Of a DNA stretch of 45,553 bases, positions 7,701 through 15,031 are shown piece by piece (position 1 is the first letter of the stretch; the number at the start of each line of letters is the position of its first letter). Position numbers and translations under genes: made by a program. Source of the stretch: Bacteroidales bacterium (lineage in GTDB: Bacteria; Bacteroidota; Bacteroidia; Bacteroidales; G3-4614); the NCBI GenBank assembly GCA_017559955.1, contig JAFYPQ010000011.1, positions 1 to 45,553 on the forward strand, given 5' to 3'. A model generated the notes under the pieces. The model had not been told where the DNA came from. It saw only the letters and a list, made by a program, of their open reading frames with translations, and searched no databases.

Positions 7701-8961
7701 TGCTATAAAGAATAAATATTTTGATAGTGGTAAAGCCATAGCTCCTATTAAACTAGAAGAGTTTAGAGCTGAAGCAAAAAAACATTTAGAAAATATATTA
7801 ATATCAATTAAAGCTAAAAATAAAGTTGTAACCAATAATATAAATAATGTAAAAGTAAAAGGTAAATATATACCTAAAGTACAACAAACACCAAGAGGCT
7901 CTTTACATAAAGAGACAATATACGGAAGCCAAAAAATATATTCAATAAAGAAAGAAAAAGTAAATGCATCTTTTGATAGAGAGAAGATTATGTCTGTGGC
8001 AAGCAAGCTCTATAGAGAAGCTCTTTTAAGAAGATTAGAAGAGTTTGCTAACGATCCTAAAAAAGCATTTACTGGCAAAAACTCTTTAGATAAAAACCCA
8101 ATATGGTTAAGCGACGATAAAACAATATATGTAGAAAATCCTATCGAAACAGTAACGTTTGAAACAATTTATACTATAAGAAAAGCAATTGATGAGAGTT
8201 TAAAAATTGATAAGGTTATTGATAGTAGAATTAAAACAATTCTTGAAAACAGATTAGAAGAATTTGAAAATGACCCCAAAAAGGCATTTACTAACTTAGA
8301 CGAAAACCCCATTTGGTTAAACAAAGAAAAAGGTATAAAAATTAAACGAGTTACAATTACAGGTATAAGTAATGCACAAGCACTACACGATAAACGAGAT
8401 AAAGATGGCAATTTAATACTTGATAATAAAGGCAACAAAGTTCCTGTTGATTTTGTAAATACAGGAAACAATCATCATGTTGCAGTTTATGAAAAACCAA
8501 TAATTGATAAAAATGGAAATTATAAATGTGATGAGCATGGAAATATTATATACGAGATTGATGAAAATGTAGTTCCTTTCTACGAAGCTGTAGCTAGAAT
8601 TAATGCAGGATTACCAGTTATAGATAAAGAATACAATAAAGAGAATAGCTGGAGATTTTTATTTTCAATGAAACAAAATGAGTATTTTGTATTCCCCAAT
8701 GAGGAGACTGGCTTTAATCCAAACGAGATTGATTTATTAGACCCTGATAATTATTCATTAATTAGCCCGAATTTATTTAGAGTACAAAAGTTTTCAATAA
8801 AGGACTACTTCTTTAGGCATCATCTTGAAACAAAAATTGAAGATAATAACAATTTAAAAGAAAAAACTTGGAAAAGAATTAAAAGTCCTAAACTATTAGC
8901 AAAAATTATAAAAGTTAGAGTAAATCATATTGGAGAGATTGTTGCTGTTGGAGAATATTAA
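4774..8961 (+). CDS. cas9: CRISPR-associated endonuclease Cas9, type II-C
   Basis: A 1395-residue RNA-guided DNA nuclease; with crRNA and tracrRNA it cuts both strands of matching DNA. Visible landmarks: RuvC-I ILGLDLGVGSIGWALV (D8), arginine-rich bridge helix ERTLKRQMRRNLQRYKLRR (about 53-72), RuvC-II RVELAREL (E697), HNH YDIEHIIPKA (H781), RuvC-III HRHHAMDALTVAF (H944, D947). All key catalytic residues are present. The C-terminal PAM-interacting part holds two similar segments (about 1087-1118 and 1160-1188, both with NDPKKAFT and NPIWL). No csn2 or cas4 follows, so the system is subtype II-C. The length fits the large Bacteroidetes Cas9 group. It is the first gene of a cas9-cas1-cas2 operon. 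Confidence 0.97.
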   Translation: MKIILGLDLGVGSIGWALVNEAENDNEKSSIIKLGVRVNPLTTDESINFEKGKSITTNAERTLKRQMRRNLQRYKLRRENLIEILKKNNIIYDDTILSESGNNTTFETYKLRAKAVSEEISLEEFARILLMINKKRGYKSSRKAKGGEDGKLIDGMDVAIEMYNENKTPGEYCYNLLMKEKKSLPDFYRSDLYNELITIWNKQKEFYPDILNDNILDEIKGKNGSQTWAILAKYFIWTEKYTIWDNDNACSKEMEKECCITAPNRKGNKSEQRIENYKWRCDALTNKMNLEELALVIQNINGEISSSSGYLGAISDRSKELYFKKQTVGEYLYEIIRNNPNESLKNKVFYRQDYLDEFETIWEEQTKYHKELTNELKKEIRDVIIFYQRKLKSQKGLISYCELERDEKVININGKEKTIVIGSKVIPRSSPLFQEFKVWQTINNIRINGDYLCQEEKEHLANILNFKEKIENKDIIQILKLDSNSRINFKEIEGNKTNIHLYKAFSKMLELSGREPLNFKQNPEEIYGQAKNFFEAQGWNTNVLSFDSNCDLDKQPYFKLWHLLFSFEGDNSKTGNEKLIDKIKEICKIEKEYAAILADVTFVEDYGSLSAKAIKKILPFLKEGNQYDIACSYAGYKHSKSSLTKEDIENKILKDKLEILQKNSLRNPVVEKILNQMINVVNTLIERYGKPDEIRVELARELKKNAKERDLMSSAIAKATRENEAIKDKLKKDFNLSHVSKNDIIRYKLYQELAGNKYNTIYSDTHIVYEELLSNKYDIEHIIPKARQFDDSFSNKTLELRDVNIEKGNKTAYDYILEKYGAEGLSNYEQRCKEIFKGKNTKLKNLLMTEKDIPEGFINRDLSDTRYISKMALNMLKSICKRVIATTGSITDKLREDWQLVDIMKELNWDKYKALDLIEYHKTRDGKIIGNIKGWTKRNDHRHHAMDALTVAFTKDVYIQYFNNKNASFEPNSNEYAIKNKYFDSGKAIAPIKLEEFRAEAKKHLENILISIKAKNKVVTNNINNVKVKGKYIPKVQQTPRGSLHKETIYGSQKIYSIKKEKVNASFDREKIMSVASKLYREALLRRLEEFANDPKKAFTGKNSLDKNPIWLSDDKTIYVENPIETVTFETIYTIRKAIDESLKIDKVIDSRIKTILENRLEEFENDPKKAFTNLDENPIWLNKEKGIKIKRVTITGISNAQALHDKRDKDGNLILDNKGNKVPVDFVNTGNNHHVAVYEKPIIDKNGNYKCDEHGNIIYEIDENVVPFYEAVARINAGLPVIDKEYNKENSWRFLFSMKQNEYFVFPNEETGFNPNEIDLLDPDNYSLISPNLFRVQKFSIKDYFFRHHLETKIEDNNNLKEKTWKRIKSPKLLAKIIKVRVNHIGEIVAVGEY

Positions 8962-8978
8962 TAAAGAAAGGAGGCTTT

Positions 8979-9869
8979 ATGATAAAAAAGACTCTCTATT
9001 TCGGAAATCCTGCATATCTGTCACTTAAAGACAAACAACTAGTTATAAAATTAAGAGATCAAGAGGTTACAAAACCAATTGAGGATATTGGGGTAATTGT
9101 ATTAGATAATAGACAAATTACAATTACCAGTGGAGTTATTGATGCATTACTTGAAAATAATTGTGCAATAATAACCTGCGACAAACGCAGTATGCCAACA
9201 GGCCTAATGTTGCCTTTATGTGGAAATACTACACAGAATGAAAGATTCAGGCATCAGATAGAGGCATCACTCCCTCTAAAAAAGAAACTATGGCAACAAA
9301 CTATACAAGCAAAAATTAACAACCAAATAGCAATTCTAAAAGAATATAAAGAATGTGAAATAGGTTGCATGGAGAGCTGGGCAAAGAGTGTTAGAAGCGG
9401 TGATCCGGACAACTTTGAAGCTAGAGCAGCATATTACTATTGGCAAAATCTATTTGGAGATATTGATGATTTTGCAAGAGAGCGATACGGTAGTTTCCCC
9501 AACAACCTACTAAATTATGGTTATGCAATTTTAAGAGCTATTGTAGCAAGGGCATTAGTTAGTAGTGGTTTATTACCAACATTAGGAATTCATCACCACA
9601 ATAGATATAATGCATACTGTTTAGCTGATGATATAATGGAGCCATACAGACCATACGTTGACAAAGTAGTTTGCGAAATAATCAATGAATTTGGAGTTGG
9701 TTTGGAACTGACAAAAGAGATTAAAACGAAGTTACTTACGATTCCAACAATTGACGTAGTAATAAATGAAAAGAAAAGTCCATTAATGATTGCTGTTAGC
9801 CAAACAACAGCTTCTCTATATCAATGTTTTAGTGGAGAATTAAGAAAAATAGCATACCCTACTTTATAG
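8979..9869 (+). CDS. cas1: CRISPR-associated integrase Cas1, type II
   Basis: A 296-residue metal-dependent integrase that, with Cas2, inserts new spacers next to the leader. Expected active-site residues are visible: E147 in NFEARAAYYYW, H205 in LGIHHHNRYN, and the LADDIMEPYRPYVD segment with E221. The N-terminal half is the beta-rich dimer domain, and the length is normal. The start is supported by a perfect AAAGGAGG four bases upstream, 17 bases after the cas9 stop. Four bases separate it from cas2, so the two are probably coupled. Confidence 0.96.
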   Translation: MIKKTLYFGNPAYLSLKDKQLVIKLRDQEVTKPIEDIGVIVLDNRQITITSGVIDALLENNCAIITCDKRSMPTGLMLPLCGNTTQNERFRHQIEASLPLKKKLWQQTIQAKINNQIAILKEYKECEIGCMESWAKSVRSGDPDNFEARAAYYYWQNLFGDIDDFARERYGSFPNNLLNYGYAILRAIVARALVSSGLLPTLGIHHHNRYNAYCLADDIMEPYRPYVDKVVCEIINEFGVGLELTKEIKTKLLTIPTIDVVINEKKSPLMIAVSQTTASLYQCFSGELRKIAYPTL

Positions 9870-10208
<339 letters not shown>

Positions 10209-10211
10209 AAT

Positions 10212-10240
10212 AAAAAAATCCCTCTATAGAGGGATTTTTT
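10212..10240 (+). terminator. Bidirectional terminator between cas2 and the CRISPR array
   Basis: AAAAATCCCTC, a TATA loop and GAGGGATTTTT form a perfect symmetric stem with A and T runs on both sides. It can end the cas operon (+) and transcripts coming from the array (-). Confidence 0.85.
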
Positions 10241-10316
10241 GTAATCAGAAACTTTAATTTTTTATTTTCTAATTATATCTATAACAATATATATTTCAGC
10301 AACTTGCAGATACTAT
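10241..10316. other. Putative CRISPR adaptation leader
   Basis: A 76-base AT-rich non-coding stretch directly before the first, perfect repeat. It is inferred to be the spacer-integration side because the decayed repeat lies at the opposite end of the array. No promoter toward the array (+ strand) is seen here, which fits transcription from within the repeats on the minus strand. Confidence 0.5.
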
Positions 10317-12131
10317 ATTGTTTCTGATATATCAAAGATACTAATTTGAAAGCAATTCACAACTGAGTGTTTTTACCATACTCACCACAAGCAATTGTTT
10401 CTGATATATCAAAGATACTAATTTGAAAGCAATTCACAACACGTCTGCCACTTCTCCAACTATGTCAGCAATTGTTTCTGATATATCAAAGATACTAATT
10501 TGAAAGCAATTCACAACAGGTAGTGATAATGATGAAACAACAAGACAATTGTTTCTGATATATCAAAGATACTAATTTGAAAGCAATTCACAACACGAAA
10601 TGCAAAAAGCATTTGCTAAATATGATTGTTTCTGATATATCAAAGATACTAATTTGAAAGCAATTCACAACATAATTGAAGTTTTCAATATCATTAAGCG
10701 TATTGTTTCTGATATATCAAAGATACTAATTTGAAAGCAATTCACAACATAGTCGTATTTCTTTAAACGAACAAACACATTGTTTCTGATATATCAAAGA
10801 TACTAATTTGAAAGCAATTCACAACAGTTATAAGTTGATATTTACAGACCAATATATTGTTTCTGATATATCAAAGATACTAATTTGAAAGCAATTCACA
10901 ACCGAAAGACCCCTTTCGTGTATATATAACTTATTGTTTCTGATATATCAAAGATACTAATTTGAAAGCAATTCACAACGAAGAGCCCTATCACGATATT
11001 CCTGATTATATTGTTTCTGATATATCAAAGATACTAATTTGAAAGCAATTCACAACCCTAACGACAGCAGTTCACTCACCTCAACAATTGTTTCTGATAT
11101 ATCAAAGATACTAATTTGAAAGCAATTCACAACACCCTTAGGAACTGGTTCATCCAGTTCTGATTGTTTCTGATATATCAAAGATACTAATTTGAAAGCA
11201 ATTCACAACGTTATCTCTGAAACTGATAAAAATAATGCTATTGTTTCTGATATATCAAAGATACTAATTTGAAAGCAATTCACAACATGAAGTATGTAAT
11301 GAAATATACTACCAAAATTGTTTCTGATATATCAAAGATACTAATTTGAAAGCAATTCACAACTTACGTGGGTCTCTATAATATGCATTATAATTGTTTC
11401 TGATATATCAAAGATACTAATTTGAAAGCAATTCACAACGGATATGATAATTATATTAAAGAGAGCCGTATTGTTTCTGATATATCAAAGATACTAATTT
11501 GAAAGCAATTCACAACTGTATAATATTTATTATTAAATAAAAATACATTGTTTCTGATATATCAAAGATACTAATTTGAAAGCAATTCACAACACGTACA
11601 CCATTTAAATTTTACATACGTAAATTGTTTCTGATATATCAAAGATACTAATTTGAAAGCAATTCACAACAACCGTTTCTTTGACGAACACGGTATTGTA
11701 TTGTTTCTGATATATCAAAGATACTAATTTGAAAGCAATTCACAACACGTAGTCAATAATTAATGATGTTCGGCACATTGTTTCTGATATATCAAAGATA
11801 CTAATTTGAAAGCAATTCACAACTCTAATGGTGATTTTATTCAAACAACTAACATTGTTTCTGATATATCAAAGATACTAATTTGAAAGCAATTCACAAC
11901 GCAATAGCATAAGCGTACAGATCACGAATAATTGTTTCTGATATATCAAAGATACTAATTTGAAAGCAATTCACAACAAATTCGATGTGGGAGACTTCAC
12001 AAGTTACATTGTTTCTGATATATCAAAGATACTAATTTGAAAGCAATTCACAACACTTGGAAAGTAAGTTGTATTATGAACAAAATTGTTTCTGATATGT
12101 CAAAGATACTAATTTGAAAGCAATTCACTAT
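10317..12131 (-). CRISPR. Type II-C CRISPR array, 24 repeats of 47 bp, 23 spacers
   Basis: The repeat, read on the crRNA (minus) strand, starts GTTGTGAATTGCTTTC and ends CAGAAACAAT. Starts on the plus strand step by 77 from 10317, with three 76-base steps (spacers after repeats 11, 14 and 18 are 29 bases; all others 30). Repeats 1-23 appear identical. Repeat 24 (12085-12131) has one internal change and a lost CAAC end, the usual sign of the leader-distal end. Orientation is set by pairing with the tracrRNA anti-repeat. Each intact repeat holds GTTG, 19 bases, TATCTTTG on the minus strand. Spacer origins cannot be judged without a database search. Confidence 0.98.
10333..10363 (-). promoter_or_regulatory. 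Repeat-embedded promoter (first of 23 copies)
   Basis: On the minus strand GTTG (10360-10363), 19 bases, TATCTTTG (10333-10340). The same motif sits at the same place in every intact repeat. In this copy it would fire out of the array into the leader and stop at the 10212-10240 terminator. Confidence 0.6.
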
Positions 12132-12196
12132 CAACCTCCACTTAATTTTTAATCTTATTTAATTCTTATCCCCTATTCTATTCGCCTATTTTTTAT

Positions 12197-12204
12197 TAAA
12201 TTTG
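12197..12204 (+). promoter_or_regulatory. -7 promoter element of the M23 peptidase gene
   Basis: TAAATTTG matches TAnnTTTG and ends 28 bases before the ATG at 12233. Nothing else is seen between the array end and this gene. Confidence 0.5.
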
Positions 12205-12232
12205 TGGATATTAGATTTATGCTTTTACTATA

Positions 12233-13459
12233 ATGAAATTAAATAGATTAAATAGTGTTATATGGGGTGTTGCTTTTACTCTTTTTGCAGGGGTTATGGT
12301 TACATCGTGCAAGGATGATGAGACAGCATCGATAGAAACTCAGAAAGAGAAAGTTTTAAAATTTGGTTTGCCTATTGAGGATTTTTCGGTTAAGTGTGAT
12401 ACTTTACGCACAAATGAGACTTTGACTGAGTTAATTGGCAGATTTGGATTTTCAATTAACGATGTATATAATGTGACTCAATGCCCCGACTCTGTTTTTA
12501 ACGAACGCAAACTTCGTCCGGGTCAGGTGTGTCATCTTTTTTCGGATACCGACTCCGTCGCTATGCCTCGCTTCTTGGTTTATGAGGAGAATTTAAAGGA
12601 TTTTGTTGTTTTTGATATTAACAACGGGTTTTCGGCTTCTCGAAAAAGCAACCCTTCGGAATGGAGAGAGGATGAGGTGTTTGGTGTTGTAAACTCTTCG
12701 CTATGGGTTGCTATGCAGGAGAGCGGTACTTCTCCCCTATTGGCTGTTGAAATGTCGAATATTTTTGGGTGGTCGGTCGATTTCTTTGGTATTCAACAAG
12801 GTGATGAGTATCGTCTTATTTATACCGGAGAATATATCGGTGATACTCCTTTAAATAACTATCGTATTTTGGCTGCTTCGTTTAAGACTGCCGACACTAC
12901 TGTTTATGCTATTCCGTTTGTTCAGGATAACGAGGAGTTGTTTTATAATGTTGACGGAAACAGTCTTGAGGGTGCTTTCTTAAAAGCTCCGCTTGACTAC
13001 TATCGTATTTCGTCTCGTTTTACGAATAGCAGGTTTCACCCTGTTTTGAAGCGTTATCGCTCACATCATGGCGTTGATTATGCTGCTCCCAAAGGTACGC
13101 CTGTTTATGCTATTGGTAGTGGTAAGGTTATTGCCAAGGCTTTTCAAGCCGGTGGTGGCGGCAACTATGTTAAAATTCGCCATAATAGCGTATATGTTAC
13201 TACTTATATGCACCTCTCTCGTTTTGCAAAGGGTTTGAAGGTGGGCGACTATGTTAAACAGAAACAGGTTATCGGATATGTTGGTTCTACGGGTATTTCT
13301 ACTGGTCCTCATCTCGATTTTAGGGTTCACGAAAATGGTAAACCTATTAATCCGCTTACTATTAAATCGCAACCTAAAAAGCCTATAAGTAAGGCTAATA
13401 AAGAGGCTTTTAATGTGGTTGCCGATTCGCTTGTTACACGTCTAAAAAATATCAATTAA
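12233..13459 (+). CDS. M23-family murein endopeptidase lipoprotein
   Basis: A 408-residue predicted peptidoglycan hydrolase. The N-terminus is a lipoprotein signal ending VMVTSC (lipid-attached C26). The middle (about 60-250) resembles the N-terminal part of Bacteroidetes M23 proteins, including a LysM-like stretch (TLTELIGRFGFSINDVYNVTQC). The peptidase domain (about 255-375) has H278-x3-D282 in SHHGVDYAAPKGTPV, TYMHLS, and GPHLDFRV. The last motif is usually HxH; here the second histidine is D362. As far as I know this HLD form is common in Bacteroidetes, so activity is likely but unproven. It has its own promoter; the rplT-side terminator may also serve it. Confidence 0.88.
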   Translation: MKLNRLNSVIWGVAFTLFAGVMVTSCKDDETASIETQKEKVLKFGLPIEDFSVKCDTLRTNETLTELIGRFGFSINDVYNVTQCPDSVFNERKLRPGQVCHLFSDTDSVAMPRFLVYEENLKDFVVFDINNGFSASRKSNPSEWREDEVFGVVNSSLWVAMQESGTSPLLAVEMSNIFGWSVDFFGIQQGDEYRLIYTGEYIGDTPLNNYRILAASFKTADTTVYAIPFVQDNEELFYNVDGNSLEGAFLKAPLDYYRISSRFTNSRFHPVLKRYRSHHGVDYAAPKGTPVYAIGSGKVIAKAFQAGGGGNYVKIRHNSVYVTTYMHLSRFAKGLKVGDYVKQKQVIGYVGSTGISTGPHLDFRVHENGKPINPLTIKSQPKKPISKANKEAFNVVADSLVTRLKNIN

Positions 13460-13531
13460 TTTTTTTAATTAGGAGAGTCATTAGGGTCAATTGGGTCATT
13501 AAAGTCATTTGTTTTTTGGGGATTGACAATA

Positions 13532-13565
13532 AAAAAACTCCTGACCGATTGGTCAGGAGTTTTAT
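13532..13565 (-). terminator. Terminator of the infC-rpmI-rplT operon, probably bidirectional
   Basis: A perfect stem ACTCCTGACC/GGTCAGGAGT with loop GATT, extended by flanking A and T runs. It lies 16 bases past the rplT stop and also downstream of the convergent M23 gene. Confidence 0.85.
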
Positions 13566-13581
13566 CTTTACGCTTTATTTA

Positions 13582-13932
13582 TTATGCGTTTTTTACTTTG
13601 TCAACAATTGCTTTGAAAGCTGCTGGGTTATTCAATGCTAAGTCGGCAAGAACTTTGCGGTTGATTTCGATACCTGCTTTGTGTATTGCTCCCATTAGTT
13701 TTGAATAAGACATTCCTTCAAGACGTGCTGCAGCGTTGATACGTTGTATCCACAATGAACGGAAGTTGCCTTTTTTGTCTTTACGATCACGGTATGCGTA
13801 TGTAAGACCTTTTTCCCATGTATTTTTTGCTACTGTCCAAACGTTTTTACGTGCTCCGAAATAACCTCTGGTCAATTTCAAAATTTTCTTTCTTTTTGCT
13901 CTTGATGCTACATGATTTACTGAACGTGGCAT
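13582..13932 (-). CDS. rplT: Large ribosomal subunit protein bL20
   Basis: A 116-residue ribosomal protein that binds 23S rRNA early in 50S assembly. The start [19 protein letters not shown] and the segments [15 protein letters not shown] and [18 protein letters not shown] are near-invariant L20 features, and the length is normal. Last gene of infC-rpmI-rplT. The 108-base gap to rpmI shows no obvious structured leader. Confidence 0.98.
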   Translation of the reverse strand: MPRSVNHVASRAKRKKILKLTRGYFGARKNVWTVAKNTWEKGLTYAYRDRKDKKGNFRSLWIQRINAAARLEGMSYSKLMGAIHKAGIEINRKVLADLALNNPAAFKAIVDKVKNA

Positions 13933-14040
13933 AATTTTTTACTGTTTTTTGAATGTTAGTGTTATCACCTTTTTCGATAATCTTTGTGCTAATACATCCG
14001 GTTAATAATTTGGATTTCTCCGTTTAATTAATTGTGTTTA

Positions 14041-14238
14041 TTAAGAGATACAAAGTAACTTTTTGATGTTCTTCTCGTCAGCTTTAGCAACTGTTGTGAA
14101 GTGAGTTAAGTTACGTTTTTGCTTGTTAGTCTTCTTTGTTAAGATGTGACTTTTGAAAGCGTGTTTTCTCTTGATCTTTCCTGATCCGGTAAGGGCAAAC
14201 CTCTTTTTGGCACCGGAATTAGTTTTAGTCTTTGGCAT
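14041..14238 (-). CDS. rpmI: Large ribosomal subunit protein bL35
   Basis: A 65-residue basic ribosomal protein; [14 protein letters not shown] and [20 protein letters not shown] are diagnostic. Middle gene of the translation operon. Confidence 0.97.
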   Translation of the reverse strand: MPKTKTNSGAKKRFALTGSGKIKRKHAFKSHILTKKTNKQKRNLTHFTTVAKADEKNIKKLLCIS

Positions 14239-14289
14239 TGTTTTGTAATTTAGTTATTTATTAAATTTATACCGATTATTCGGCATTTT

Positions 14290-14868
14290 TTATTTTTGCT
14301 TTTTGGGTGAGAGCATTATTATCATTCTCTTTCCTTCGAGACGTGGCATCTGCTCTAATTTTCCATACTCTTCAAGGTCGTTTACAAATCGAAGCAATAA
14401 TACTTCACCTTGCTCCTTGAATAAGATTGAGCGTCCTTTAAAGAATACATACGCTTTTACTTTTGCTCCTTCTTTTAAGAACTCTATGGCGTGTTTTAAT
14501 TTAAAGTTATAATCGTGATCGTCGGTTTGTGGTCCGAAACGTATCTCTTTTATTTCAACTTTTGCTGCTTTCGCTTTTTGCTCTTTTGCACGTTTTTTTT
14601 GTTGATAGAGGAATTTTTGAAAATCTATTACTCTACATACAGGCGGTGCTGCATTGGGCGAAATTTCTACCAAATCGAGTTCTTGCTCTTCAGCAATTGC
14701 TCTTGCATCATAAATTGAATAAACACCTTGTTCTACATTATCGCCAACTAATCTGACTTCTTTGGCTGTAATTTTTTCGTTGACACGATATGAGTCTTTT
14801 AACTCGTCCTTCTTTTGTGGACGCCCTTTTACTGGTTTGGGGTTGTTTTGATTTCGGTTATTATCCAT
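14290..14868 (-). CDS. infC: Translation initiation factor IF-3
   Basis: A 192-residue factor that keeps 30S subunits free and checks the initiator tRNA and start codon. The N-terminal domain includes the [18 protein letters not shown] stretch and [18 protein letters not shown]. The C-terminal domain includes [17 protein letters not shown] and [16 protein letters not shown]. An extra polar head ([20 protein letters not shown]) precedes the usual start. The start codon is ATG, unlike the AUU start that controls this gene in enterobacteria, so that autoregulation is not expected. A promoter lies upstream. Confidence 0.97.
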   Translation of the reverse strand: MDNNRNQNNPKPVKGRPQKKDELKDSYRVNEKITAKEVRLVGDNVEQGVYSIYDARAIAEEQELDLVEISPNAAPPVCRVIDFQKFLYQQKKRAKEQKAKAAKVEIKEIRFGPQTDDHDYNFKLKHAIEFLKEGAKVKAYVFFKGRSILFKEQGEVLLLRFVNDLEEYGKLEQMPRLEGKRMIIMLSPKKQK

Positions 14869-14919
14869 TCACAATTTATTGGTTTAACATTATTTATACC
14901 TCTTCGGTAAAATTCTCGG

Positions 14920-14950
14920 CAAAGGTACTACTTTTTTTGATAATAGCAAT
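14920..14950 (-). promoter_or_regulatory. Promoter of infC-rpmI-rplT
   Basis: On the minus strand ATTG (14947-14950), 19 bases, TACCTTTG (14920-14927). Good agreement with the Bacteroidetes consensus; leader of about 45 bases. Confidence 0.65.
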
Positions 14951-15031
14951 AGTTTTTAAGAAGAAACTGTTTAAAATTTTATTAATTTTTCACTACCTCC
15001 TTTTGGTATTATTATATAGCTTTCTAATTCG

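Noticed and set aside
6648..8006. Minus-strand frames of 85-118 codons inside cas9
   Set aside because: Hydrophobic shadow frames caused by AT-rich codon use in cas9; no independent start or ribosome signals.
11517..11546. Possible self-targeting spacer: 19 bases (11528-11546) equal 38045-38063 between mce and mmdA
   Set aside because: The match is almost all A and T, and the unmatched bases fall at the PAM-proximal (seed) end of the crRNA, so cutting is not expected. Chance similarity of AT-rich intergenic DNA is likely.
10317..12131. Transcription of the array on the plus strand from a leader promoter near cas2
   Set aside because: The tracrRNA anti-repeat pairs only with the minus-strand repeat, and no plus-strand promoter element is seen in 10241-10316.
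13470..13515. Imperfect GGGTCATT-like tandem repeats after the M23 gene
   Set aside because: Short and irregular; no sign of function beyond spacer DNA between converging genes.
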